A stretch of 64,000 nt of DNA from Oreocharis arfaki. Lineage: Eukaryota > Chordata > Aves > Passeriformes > Paramythiidae. A program made the translations under genes and the position numbers. Shown in pieces: positions 1 through 13,100 of the stretch. Where the stretch lies: positions 489,807-553,806 of the forward strand of contig VZRR01013418.1 of the NCBI GenBank assembly GCA_013398015.1, written 5' to 3'. The first letter of the stretch is position 1. Every line of letters starts with the position of its first letter. The notes beneath the pieces are model-generated. The model saw only the letters and a program-made list of their open reading frames with translations. It did no database searches and was not told where the DNA came from.

Positions 1-2199
1 ACCAAGCATGCAGCACAATGGGAGAAGCAGAGGGACAGGAGAGTCCTTTAACTGTGGCCTGTATGTAAGGGGTGAAAATAGCCAGAAAGATATTGGTTTG
101 GTGATGAGCACGTACTTTGGAGTGGAGCACAGCAAAGAACTCAGGTTGTGAATGCTTAACCTTTCGTGAGGCAGCCGCTGTCTGGGGGAGCAAAGCAGCA
201 GTTCCTTGCTTGGGGCAGAGCCATGGTTGAGTCCAAAGCCAGCAAAGTCCATCTGTCATATCTGCAACAGATTGGCCAAGTTTGTAGCACAGATTTACAC
301 CATGGGCTACAACTGTGAAGAAACACAGAATTACAGTAATTCTCACCGGTTTAAAATTGTGACTTTCTTAAATAGAGACACAGTAAATTTTTCTTTTTTT
401 TCAGTGTCAGAAATGTGGATACAGGTGTAACCAAGACTCATTGGAAAAGCTGCAAAAGTGGAATTAGATTGGAATATGATTCCCACCTTAACTGCTTGGC
501 TACAGAATCATGTTGATTGTTACTTAATTTCTGCCTTAGTAAATATCACCATTTATTTCTTTGCAATGACACAACTTTAAAAGAGGAATAGGGACACTAA
601 TAATTCTTCTCTCTGGACCAGCTTCAGAATAAACAGTAGAACTCTGTGGAGAAGAGAAATGTGGTTAAAATTTTTATAAAAGAGCAATTGATAAGTCAAC
701 TTACAGCAGTAAATACTTCACTGTGGAGCCAAGGGAGTTTGCCTATTTCTCTTCCATTTCAGTTTCTAAAGGAGAGGTTACTCTTGCCTCCCTAAATCAG
801 CAGAGTTTTAGGAAAACCTCACTGCAGTCTTAAAATCATGCCTCCACACTAGAAAGCAACAATTTAAAGCCAGGCTGTCATTAGAAGTTGTTATTGACAA
901 GCTGAAGTGTTCTAAAAAGGCTAAATTTTGCTAATTTTAGGTATCCCCTCACTCAGCCTAAAGCCCCACGCACTGAGTGACATTGACAACGGGGTTTCAT
1001 GATTAATCACCTTGTGTTCCAACACCTGCGTGTGACAAAGTCCCTCTTAGAATCTACTCTAAGTCCTGAGCTGTGTTGAAATGCACATTTTCGGAGATAA
1101 TCCATGCAATTATTAAGGATGGTTTATTTAAATGTAATTTTAAGCAAATTCTGAGAAGACAGCTTTAAATATGCAGGCTTCTTTTTCCACTGCAGCACAC
1201 GCACATTAATTTATGTTATTTATAATTTCATAAAATTAGTCTGATATAACCATATATTAAGAAAATAATTGATTCAGTAAAATTCTATCTCATCACTTGT
1301 TTTTCCCCAAATGAGGAAAGAATTAATTAATTTTTATTGAAATTTATTATATTATTTATGGATATTATTACTTTTCCTGATATTTTCCGTGACATTTTCC
1401 TCTCATTTCTTAATTTTTCACTTAATTTGTGCTTATCTTTAGTCAGGAGAAGTATTTCCATAACTGAACTCACCATCCACATGCAGTCCAAATCTCATAT
1501 TTCATGTGTTTATCCCAGCACTTCACAAAGCACCTTGACTTGTCTTACATATTTTAATTTCTTCTGTTATTTTAAAAAATATGCTTCAACAGTGTTGTTA
1601 ATAAGATTTTCCATAGCCTGATTTTGCTTTCTATTCTTGCAGCACCTGAAATATCGTACAAATATGTTTCCATCTCACATCCACATAATTTTCAGTTCCC
1701 AATTCCCCATTTCTATCTGTTCCTGGCAATTAATTTCCTACACCTGATTTGCTATCAATCATTTCTGCTTAACACCTGCCTGTTTCATAACCCTAAATCT
1801 AGATGGCATTCCTGGGCACCTCTAATACTCTTCTTTCTTAGGATTGCTAATGAAGTCTAGACTTCTCTAAAGAAAAAGATGAGAAAATGGGAGGAATTAT
1901 ATTCAAGCCCTGTTAGCAGCTGCTACCATTCAAGAAAACAGCTGCAGAAAGGTACTACAAACAGCATCAACCAGTCCAAGGCCACATGGACTGAAAGAAC
2001 AACCACATTTTTTCTCTGCAGTTTTCAGCTTTACTTATCTCCAAATTTTTTTCTTTTTTGCACCTGTTCTACCCCATGGGATCTCTTGCCCTTCTCTCCT
2101 TCCTCATGAGTCTGTATTCTATTTCTGTACTTGCTTTCCAAATCCTTCAGTATGGTAAGGTTATTTTCCTACTGTACTTGTCACTTGCAGACTTTTTCA
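1..2199. other. Non-coding A+T-rich DNA, no gene seen
   Basis: All frames are broken by frequent stops; the longest open stretches are under 100 codons, show no family motif and lack plausible splice context. The segment holds no repeat that I recognise. The part at about 940-1035 is more base-balanced and has a TGATTAATCACC core; it could be a regulatory element, but that is inference only. Confidence 0.7.
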
Positions 2200-2254
2200 G
2201 AGAATCATAGGATGGTTTGGGTTGGACAGGACCTAAAAGATCATCTAGCTTAAC
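2200..2254 (-). mobile_element. CR1 LINE, 3' terminal fragment
   Basis: The + strand reads AGAATCATAGGAT followed by GGTTTGGGTTGGACAGGACC and AAAAGATCATCTAG. This is the reverse complement of the 3' end of avian CR1 retrotransposons, including the terminal octamer-type repeat. Only the last 50 or so bases remain, which is the usual severe 5' truncation of CR1. There is no coding capacity. The right edge is approximate because similarity fades after the AGCTTAACG stretch. Confidence 0.85.
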
Positions 2255-4532
2255 GATAGCACACTTTCAGCATGTTTTACATGCATTTTATGACCTTCCT
2301 GTGCCCTTTCATTTCTGTTGATGCCTCAGTACTAGCCACTGTCTTTCATTTCTTATAACTAGCCCATCTCCAAAAAAATTCATGAAAAATTCTTTATTAA
2401 CATGCTGCTTGGGCTGGATGCCATGGCTGAAACTCTCAGCTTTGGTCAGCAAAAGGGACATTAACCATCCATCACCTGTGAGCAGAGATTTCCCTCAGCA
2501 ATATGTCCACTGTCCTGTCACAAAATGCAGACTCTACAAAGCCCAACCAAGCTCTGCCATCATAGAGACTGTCACTTTATTCACTTTGGAAAAAAATGAA
2601 GCTCCATCCACATCCAGGAGAAGATTCAAATATGCTATTTTTTTTAAAGTGAGGTGTTGGGGTTTCTCCCCTTAAGGCAGGATTTTCCCTTCAGTTAAGC
2701 TGTTGACTATCATATCCCACTAAGTCTATGATCAAAGTTGGAATTCTGTTTACTGCCACATGAACTACACTGAGCTTGACAGAGACTTTTTCAAAATCTG
2801 ACAGGCTCTACAGTGGGAAGTATTACACACTGTGAACAGAAAAATATAGCATAGCACTAGGGAACAACAGCAATAAAAAACCATATGAGGCTCTGATTGC
2901 ATTGTATAAACCAGCCCACTCTTATCTGACTGCTTCATGCTTTGATTTCAGCATGCATGTTGTTTGTGGGTACAACTGGGGGTTACACCTCACCTGCGGC
3001 TCACCTCTGGTGACTTCAATCTGTACAGGTGCTCCAGCTGACGGTGCATCCACTGCAGGATGGTCCACTCACTGGCAAGCTAGCTGGCCACTTCAGATGT
3101 CAGCTGTCGGACTGAAGGCGTAGATGATTCTTTTATTTCCCATGTTTATAAATTGAATGCTTGTCAGAGCATGTGACAGTTTTCAGTCTCAAAGTCCGGG
3201 GAGCAGACGCTCTGTGGCTGGGATTCTTTTGTATCTCTTTGAACAGAACAGAAACAAAATGAAATCACAAAAACTACATCTTTCAAATTATAAGATTAGA
3301 GTTTCAACTTTTTTTTAATCTTTCTGTCTACGTATATTTAGCTCTGTATCTATAAAGGCAAAAAACTACTTCCTCGAATTTTAATATGCATCTTTCTTGA
3401 TAGCACATGCCATTACAAGCTTTAGTGAAAATGCAGAAGAAGCAAAATGAAGGCAATGATTTTATTGCTCTTAACACACTCTTATACAAGCCATTATTTG
3501 GTCTACAAACCTCCAGTGGAGCGCAGTCTATTAAAACTAATATTGTTCTGAAGAACTTATGTGGCCTGTAGTCTTGAATTTAGCTGAAGTAATAAACAAC
3601 ACTGTATGAAAAGCAATGATTATTGGGGGAAAAAAAATTTAAAAAAGGGGAGGGGGGAAAGCATGAATTGTTTCCTCATTAAACTACATGAGTTTTATTA
3701 ATAATTTCAGCAGAAATGGGATTATACTGGAGGGCAAAATTTTGTGGTTTTGGTCAGGTAGAAAAGTGGTCACAAATCTGAACATCTATTGCACTAGTAT
3801 TTTACGTGACATTATTCAGTGCCATCTATGCCTTATCTTATGCCAGAAACGGTTCCAAAGTTGCTTTCCCAGGGCAGTCCTATTAGCCCACACAAACACA
3901 GCTGTGCCATCCCTCATGGTTCTACATTTTCACACGGAGTGACAGAGCGCTTTGTAAGCTTATTGTCTCAGGTGCACTGAGTTGAGGTTACTTTCTCCAG
4001 GGAAAATGCATAAAATAATGAATGTGTTCTGAGGGCAAAGTCCTCTCAGGATTTTGGAGACAGCTAGAGGAAAAAGAAGCAGCTGCCCCATAGCCATCAC
4101 AAAGCGTTTCTCAGAGTGTGTGATTACAGCTTTCCAAAGGTGTCAGTTAGAGAAATAGTCAATGTCATCAACAGACGTGCAAGGAAGAAATACAATGGCA
4201 AAGGAAAAAGTGCTTGGTGTCATCAAGGGGATTCAGCCAAATCTCATGGGAGAGCACAATGGAGAAGATGCAGGGAGCTGGGCTGACAAGAGAAAGATAA
4301 GGGAATGTGCTTGCCAATAAACTAGAAGGATAAAAGGACTGGCGTTTTACTGAGGAATAGCCATAAGACCACAGAGTTAAAATTAAAGCTAACAGAAAAT
4401 GGATAAAGAGAAAGGAAATCCTAAAGGCCTCCATCTATTCAAGTATTATACTGGGAAGAGTGGAGGTACGAGGAGTAACTCTTCTTTCTCACATGAGCAC
4501 TCCAGACTGAAACCAGAGGTAACTTCATAGAG

Positions 4533-4577
4533 AAGAAAGCTTAATTTATTTATAAGAAAGCTTTATTTATAAAAAAG
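4533..4577. repeat. Imperfect short tandem duplication
   Basis: A unit of about 20 bases built from AAGAAAGCTT plus an ATTTAT-rich tail occurs twice in a row, followed by a third partial AAAAAAGCT. It looks like replication slippage in A+T-rich DNA and has no coding meaning. Confidence 0.6.
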
Positions 4578-4817
4578 CTAGTACTGTGTTAAGACAGAAT
4601 ATTATTACTGAAAGGCCTAAATTATTAATGATTTCATTATAATTACATGTAGAAAATATAAAATAATCTGCTTCTAATAGCAGGTCAGTGGCAGAAGTAT
4701 GGAAAGCAGACAGCAACAGCAGCTACCACTACAAATTTTCACAGGTTCCTGGCTTTCTTAAAAACAATAGCAAAATACTAACTTCAATAATGTTGTATAT
4801 TCTAAATGAGAATATTT

Positions 4818-4850
4818 ATCAATTTGAAATATATATCAATTGAAATATAT
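4818..4850. repeat. Two-copy tandem repeat of 16-17 bp
   Basis: ATCAATTTGAAATATAT (4818-4834) is followed directly by ATCAATTGAAATATAT (4835-4850), differing by one T, and then by a partial TTCAAT. It is a minimal tandem duplication in A+T-rich DNA. Confidence 0.8.
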
Positions 4851-6576
4851 TTTCAATACAAGGCCAGCCTGCTCAGATAATATCTAATTACGGTCTTGAA
4901 ACCACAGAGGTGAGAGATATAAAGTAAATGGGAAAAAAACCCACTTCATGAAATAACCTCCTGGGCTTTCACTAGACACAGACTTTTTCACTATTTAACT
5001 CTGATTTGTATGAATAGCAATAGAAAAATCAATGTTTGTATATGAATCTTGTAGAACTAATAGTTAACAGTAATCTTTAAGGCTTTATCACAAGACTATG
5101 AGGAACAATAAACGGCTTTTGTTGCTTTTTAGATGTTAGTGTGCAGCTGAACTACTTGAGAATCTCACATTGGAGATTGGTCCAATTGGATTGGATTGTA
5201 AAATGGTCATTACAACTGCGCTCCATTTCCATGAACACTCTCCCAGGTACTTAAAGTGAAAAAAAAGACAACAAAAGGAATATAAAAGATGAATATTTCT
5301 TCTTTTATGAGAATGGTGTTACTTAATCTTAGGAATTATCTTCTTGAAATATTTAGTATATCTTGCAAATCAGCATATGACAAACTATTCTCCAAAATAT
5401 GTCTCTGCAAAGAGCACTTTCATTTCAGTCCAGGTTTGCTCTAAATGGTGCAGATTTGAAAAGCCTCAAGATGCTGTGTACGAAGACAGATAATATCACT
5501 TCTTTTCTTGAAAGAGTCCTATCACCGGTTCACACTGCAAGCAAATATTGCAAGTTTTACATCTTTTCGTAGATGCCCTCCCTGATATCCATCCAGCTGT
5601 TAAAGCTTTTTCCTGAGGCTTTGTGCCTTTTGATATTTCAATCACACTTTAGAAATGAAACTGTTGTGTCTCCCATACTAAAAGTCTTGCATCTTTAAAG
5701 GCATCTTGTAACAGACTGGATTTGTTACATTCTGAGAAAGAATCAGCAGCTGGATCTGTTCTGGTAAGACAAGTACATTTAGAGGTTGAGACCAGAGATT
5801 TGATTCACAGCTAGCTGATTTAGATAGGCTTCCAGTCCAGAAATAAGAAGGATGGATATTGGCTGCCTACCAGCTTAAAAATCCATGAATGGGCGGTCAT
5901 TGGGGTGGACCATAAATACAGGCGGCTCTCCTTTCAGCAATTTAGCAAGGATATTTGTGCTGATGCGAAGGAGGGCAGAAAGTCACTGTGTTCTGTTCCT
6001 CAGCTGCAGTGGGCCAGTGTGGCTGCCCATCATTTCTAGTCCTGCCTGGCAGAAGGCACCATTGAGCCATGCACACGAATATGGAGACAGAACATACAGA
6101 CAGAAGCCCTTAAACACATACACATATTTTCTTTGATATTCATTCAACTGGCTGGCTTTGTAAAGTCAGTATTCTACGTGTTAACGAAGTACAAGCTTTC
6201 CAACATGGAAAACATATTTTTATAAAAGCCCAGAGACAACAGCATGGTTTAGTGGAAATCACTGTGCCTTACTTTAACTAGAAATAATATTGACTCTCTT
6301 TAGTATAATCTTGCAGTCACATACAATTCTATTAATGCTGAGAGTCAGATGACCATATCCCTCCTAAAAATACAAAGGTATGCTCACCCTAACAAGCTTT
6401 CATCCTTTGGCCTGCTCTGGCATAATCAGTGTTGTGGCTGTACAGTCAGAAAAGCTCAATGTTGCAAATTCTGCACAGATGACGACTGCCTGTGGCATTC
6501 AGCCTGTTTTCACAGCTTGTTTGCAGTAAATGTTCTGGGATGAACCAGGAATAGTGTTTCTGGGTTCAGTAGCACT

Positions 6577-6600
6577 GTCTGTCTCTCTCTCTCTCTTTCT
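6577..6600. repeat. (CT)n microsatellite
   Basis: A run of CT/GTCT dinucleotides about 24 bases long, interrupted near the right end by TTT. It is an ordinary simple repeat. Confidence 0.9.
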
Positions 6601-9600
6601 CATACACTGATGACCCAAGAAGCACATAAGAGGACAGGAGTCACAGTGGGACAGTGGGGATGCCCTAAATTGGTTAAAGTCAGAGTTTATGTAATTCAAG
6701 CTAGGCCTTCTATTTTACTGCATAAAAGAGGGAAATTAATGTACAGTCTTTCAGTTATTAAAATTGCAGTTATTGGATTAAAGTTGCAACCACTTCATAA
6801 GCATAGCAATAAGAGTGGAAGTGAACATAATGGAAAGTAGTTTGAACAATAAAACCCTGTTCATATGAAGAGACAGTAAAAAATGGTTACAATTAAAATC
6901 AAATGAAAACATAATTGAATTTCAGGAAGTCTGAATATGACTTATTACAGGAGCTTTGTTTGACATTGGAACATGTGTTTTAATTGAACAATCAGCATCC
7001 ATAAAGCACATGGCCATTTAAGTTCATTTGAGTTTAAGAGAAGAATCACATTCCTATTTTAAAATTAGCTAAATTATGTAGAAAGCCTTTATTTTGTGGT
7101 TTTTTTCTTCAGAAGTGGCTGGGAAAAAAAAAACTAGTAAAGGTTTCATGATTTTCAGAGATGCATTTAGCTTCAGGGGATGCCTTTGTAAAATATCAAT
7201 GACTGTGAATGTGATAAACCCAAGACAAGGATTTACATTAAGAAAAGGCAGCTGCAAAATTTAGAGATTCTTCATGGAAAAGCTAACATGTATATAGATA
7301 AAAACAAGCTACAATGTACCTGTGCTAAAGGATCTTTTAATTCACAGTTAATTTATTTTTTCCTGTCAGAAAAAAAATATGTGCTTATTTGGAGAGCAGC
7401 ATAATTTATTTTATGTTAAAAGATCATAAAATACTTTTTCAAGCACAAAGGTTTGAAAAGCTATGTTTTTGCTGTTTAAAAGAACCATTGCTTTTTCTCT
7501 TCCCACAAATTTTTCTGCATCAGCTGGGTACAACTTCTAGATTACATATGTACCTTCTTTTGCAGGAGAAAATTTGTCAGGAAGAAGACATGCTGTGTCC
7601 TTCCTCCTCGTGTATAAATTTCCTGGAATTTCATAATTTACTGACATCACAGCTGGCTTAACAACCATAACTACCTTCCCACAGAACATCTAACCAGAGA
7701 GAGGTATCCTAGAGAGTGGGAAAAAACCAAAAAGCATGCAAAAACTTCCCTGCCAGAAAAGGTGAAGAAATTGCATATCTGCTATGTGTAATTCAGAGTA
7801 TGCCAACATGCACAGTCCATTTAGAAGACAAAATTCTGGATACTAAACATCACCATGCATGAAATTGAAATTTAAAATAAATACAGAATCAATGTTTAAA
7901 TAGGTGAGTTAATTCAAGGTGAAAATACCTTCTTGAAAACTAAGATACACATATAAAAATGCCTAATCTGATAAACAGATTAATTACAAACACATGTACT
8001 AAAGAATGGGATTTTTCAGATTTTGTTAAAACACAAACACTATGACGGAGTTGGAATAAAAACGAAATTGGCCAGAAAGATGGAAATTTGAGAAGCTCAA
8101 CTACCAGTAATCTGTCAGCAAAGACATGCAAGAGTATTCTAAACCAAAGACAAAGAAACACTGGTTTCTTTACTGTGAAGGTTTATCAGGGGTGGAGTTA
8201 TAACATTGTTACAATGATAGCTGTATCACTACTAAACTCCTAAACTCAGAGCAATTAGTGATTTTATTCTATGGCACTTGGCAAAACAAAACCACAAGTG
8301 TTATGTAACAAATGCAAATTCCTTTCTTCTCGAATGCCAAAAAGCAATGATTACATAACTGAATAAAGAAAGTAGAAGGATGTGTCACAGTAAGTCTTAG
8401 AGGTTTTATAGTCTGTAAGGTAATAGAATAAAACATTTTAAGGAAAAAAAACAGATTTTATAATAAAAGTGACAATCCCATGTGAACGATCTGAAATGTG
8501 GAATCTGATCTTCTACAACATTTTGAGCCAAAAATGTGTTAGCTCTTGCATGAAAACATGTGCTATTTTTCCTTTATCCAAGTTGAGCCTCCATCTAAAG
8601 ATTAGTTTAAACCATAAGAATACTACAAGTCATAGGCATAAAGCATCTGTACAGAAGCATAATTCTAATATTCTCTGAAGACAACAAATACAATTACTCA
8701 TGCGGATTAGCACTTCCAGAATCTTTAATTCTGAAACATTTGGGAGTATTTCCCATTTTCTCTCTTCTTAAATGGTTTGAAAGCCCATTTAACCTGAGTC
8801 TTGTCTACTCAAAACTTTCAGACATTAACCTCCGCATGGTAAAGCAGTTCTAGCACCTTCAGATTTTCCCATATTGAGACACTGGTCTCAAGTGCTGAGC
8901 AGCAAGGTACCTAGTTTATGTACAGGAATGCTGCCTGCCTGTCTTTTCTCTGTCTGTTACAGGCCTCATACAGCATGAGGAAGACTGGCCTTTAGTTCTG
9001 TTTTCTAGATCGTGAAGTTCAAACTTAGGTACTTCTTTACAGCAGGTTAATGAAGCCCAAACACCACTCAGACTACATTCCAGTTAACTCCTACTATAGG
9101 ATCTCACTACTTTTGGGTATCTCCTAATACATTGTGAAAATCAAACCCTTCATTTCCTAAAGTAATAAGGCATCAATTTAAAGATTTTCACTTACTCATA
9201 TCAACTCAGCTCTATTTCATAGTTAATATCAGTTCACAATAAATAATACATGACTGTCTTTTAAATAGATGCTTATATCTTTGTGCCATGTTTCAAGCTT
9301 GACTCAAGTAACAGAAAGCCCCTTAAAACATCTTCAGTACAACTGGTGCAAATAAGCAACTCTTTAATGAGGAGTTTCTACCAGTTATTTCTACTAGGCA
9401 GCAAATTTATATCAAGCACAGTTTGATTACTTAATGAATAAAAGTTCTTCTGACCGTGAATAAAGATTTTCAGTTCAGTCCTATGGCTTAATTGTGCTAT
9501 CCTAACGATCATTAAGCCATTCTTCATCCTGCTAGTAGTCTCACTGAATATTATTCATATCTTCATGTTCACATCTAAAGGTAAAACTGACTCAACATAA

Positions 9601-10060
9601 AAGTTCATAAAGAGAGAATGATCTATTTACTCCATACCCTGAAAGCTATATGAACCATCTCAAAAATAGCTGCCATTAATTGAAAGGGAAAAGTAGATTG
9701 TATTTTATAATATCAACTGATTCGGTGTTTTAAACTTTGAAATACTAATTTTACAATTGTGTAAGTTAATACAAGTTCCAGTCTTTCATTCTGTATTGAC
9801 AAAAACCACAAAAAGGTTATAGGAGGTGCAATAGCCTATCAAAGTTGATTCCTAAAAGCTTTAAAAAATCCCCAAGGCTATGGAGAGGAAATGCAGATAT
9901 AGATGAGAAAATACAACCCAGATTAGTTCCGAGATACATTTTTTTTAAGCTCCAGGAAAAGATACATTATTCTATAAGTAATTTTTTCAAACTAATTTCC
10001 AATGAATAAAAAACATGAAAATAAATTAAATTGCCTGTATGATTTCTCATTAGAAAAACC

Positions 10061-10116
10061 TCACCAAACTTAAAAAGGACGTAAAATCTCACCAAACTTA
10101 GAAAGTTCATAAAATC
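10061..10116. repeat. Two-copy 28-bp tandem repeat
   Basis: Unit 1 (10061-10088) and unit 2 (10089-10116) both begin TCACCAAACTTA and both end ATAAAATC or GTAAAATC. They differ at about five positions in the middle. The array is head-to-tail with no spacer and is followed by a further TCA. Its divergence shows it is not a very recent duplication. Confidence 0.85.
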
Positions 10117-13100
10117 TCAGCAGTAGAATCAAACAACCAGAATACATTCAAGACAATTTGATGTTAGGATATGATTCAGCATACTTAGCTAACCGTAATG
10201 CATTGCACAATTATTATATCTGGATAATACATACTGTATGGAAGATCTTAGTTTTTAATGAAGTTGCTTTAAATAAAATATTAATTCCTTAGGGAATCTT
10301 ATTTTTATATTGGAATTCAGTTTTAAATTAAAATCAAATATTACCTGAATAAAATAATACTTTGATAAAAATCAATCTTGAAACCTATGTTCTTGTACAC
10401 AATTACTTATACATTTATGTGTTTCTAGTTTTATACTTAAAAATGTAATTTCAGCCCCACAAATGAAATATGCAAAAGCAGTATTTAATCACTAAGTCAA
10501 TAGGACAACTTTTTACCAGCATCCAGATAGATAGTTTGAATTTTTTCACATTTGTTTTTTTCTCGTAATAGTCTTCCCAGATTTCAGTCAGTTCCAAAAT
10601 ATATTCATTGCATTTTGTCGTATTTGATGTCAGTGATTCCTCCCTCACAGAGAAATGAAAAAAAGAATTTTTTACTCTTTGAATTTCATCATATTTTATT
10701 GGACAGTATTATACACCAGATACTTTCAAGCACATGAAAATTTTTTTCAGGTTTAGCTCCTAGATACATAGGAAGAGAATCTTTTACCACTGAAATTTAT
10801 TAGCTTCAAGACTAAAGTGGCACTGAAAGTGCCTCTTTCAGACTTCATCGCAAACCTCTATAGTAATTATTATGAAAGATTTATTGGTCCATACCTGTGA
10901 ATATTTTCTTCATCTCCACCAAGGTGTGCAGCGTCTTCAGTCAAGATTCAACTGCTGTCTAAATAATTGCAGAGCTTTTTACCAGTACTTTATGGCTTTG
11001 AGTATAGAAAGGTGTGTTTTTCCCTTGTTCCAATAGAGTTGGGAGAAGTTTCTGCTCCAAACAGCCCTTTCAAAAGCTCAGTTATGAAGTAAATCATGCT
11101 GCCTCGTGTGTTCTCCACAGAGATGACAATTATCTGCAAATTGGATCTCTGGCTGTGTTTTACAAGACTTTCAGTCATGTTTAAAACCTCTTAATTATGC
11201 TCTTGGAGATACTGTCTTCAGTTCTCCTGTCCTTATCAAAACTGAATTTTTCACATGATATGTCACTTCTATGCTATCAAATGATGGTTTTTATATCTGG
11301 ATTTTATAACTCAGAATTTTTTCCATTTCCTCATCTGATGTTGTTGTATAGAACTGTTGTGAAACCCGTGCCTCTGTAGCAATTATTACTGGGGAGGAGA
11401 GTGTTTGTCTTGTGTTGGCTTTCTTAGAACCTGAAAGCTGGTGCCAGGAGAGTGTGCTGTAGCCCACAGCTTTTTCCACGACATGAATCCCCACCGGACT
11501 ATCAGCATGTTCTAATCCCAGCTACTCTGGTCAACCAGTTGAGAGTTTGTAACAAGCAACTGAGAGAGCAAGCAGCTTCTTGTACCATCTCTGACTGATA
11601 GACCATTTGAAGCCAGCCAGACATACTTCCTTCAGCAGTCAGCTCAGCTGTTGTGTTTGATATTGGCCCTACAACAAGTCAAAAACTTTGCATGGTCAGA
11701 CACACATTTTAGTGGAGCACATGAAGCACAGGTCAAACTTCTGATCTACTTCACCCACATGCCATTTTGTGAGGCTTAAATTCAACCTAAATCTGCCTCG
11801 TTTCCCTTGCACATATGTGGTGTGTCAAAACCTTGTCGTAGGCTGTAAACAGTTACATGCTTTAACACAAAACATCATTTTCTCTTACCATTATGCAATC
11901 ACTCACTAACTTCCTTAATTTTTGCTTAACCTTTCAATTCGAGTAAAGGTTTGCTTTTGATTCATGTAGTTTAACTAGAAAAGATCACAAACAAGATGTG
12001 CAGGCTTCTTATTTAGCTCTCTCTTTCTCTTAGGCTAGCTAAATAAAATTTGTCACATGACAGCAATGGTGTCGTTCGGATCAGTTAGGCTCAGCCTCAG
12101 TAGGTATCTCATGAGACCAAACTCCTGCACTCATACAGAAAATCCATAGATAAAGCACTTGAATGTGGTGAACAAACTTGTGTTTGTGTTCAACTCCTTG
12201 AATTGGCAGAGTAGTGAATGATAAAACAGCTCTCAAAGGATATTTCATGCTATTAATATTTTTCTATAGTAATTATTTCTGTGCATTAAAAAAAAGGAGG
12301 AACTATGGCAAAGTACGTCTTCCCTTTGCTGCTTTTCATTAGGTTTGTTTTGGAATAAAATCTTGTTTTCTTTTGTCTCATTTTGGACAGGCTCTAGACT
12401 AAAAACCTTTTCTTATCATATAAGCAGTTCACTCTGTGACTGCACATTCACCTACACTGCAAAAGGGTTATGACTTTTAGTTCAAAGAAAACCACTAAAA
12501 CAACGTTTTTGTTGTAATGAATGAAGACAGTTTCATTAAAATTAAATCTTTGGCATAGGTGAATGAGGCAAAGTATAATTGACAGAGTACGTTCAGAAAA
12601 GTGCTTTAGTTCATCTACAGGAAAGTAATTAAAAGTTTCTTTCTGCAATTTGAACACAAGAAAAGTTGTAACCTTTTCTTTTAACTAAATGTAGAGGAAG
12701 GATGTAATATTGGTTTTCACCATGAAATCAATGCAAATCTGGTTAGAGGGGAAATTATTAACGTTAAGCAGTAATGGGAGAGGTGAAGTAATGGACATTT
12801 CTCCTTAGCTTTTTATGAATGTTTATTTGAAAACCAGACCAGTTACATTGACACATGTATCCATTGACAGATAAATTCTGGACATAACACACAAATTGCA
12901 TTATCAGGTTGGACATCAGCTTCCTAAATCTAATCACAAGAAGATAGACTATTTATTTTCTTATGTTGCTGGGGCCATAACAGCACTGCTATAATCTTTT
13001 TCCAGTGAACCATTATTGAAGCTTGCTTATTTTATAGCAACAAAGACAGCTAGATAATCTCCTCTGTGTGTGTTTACACATATGTATTGATGGGCGGAAC

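Noticed and set aside
6349..6543. Cysteine-rich 64-codon frame (CCGCTVRKAQCCKFC) suggesting a zinc-binding or defensin-like peptide
   Set aside because: Cysteine spacing fits no family I know, there is no signal peptide, and the length is within chance.
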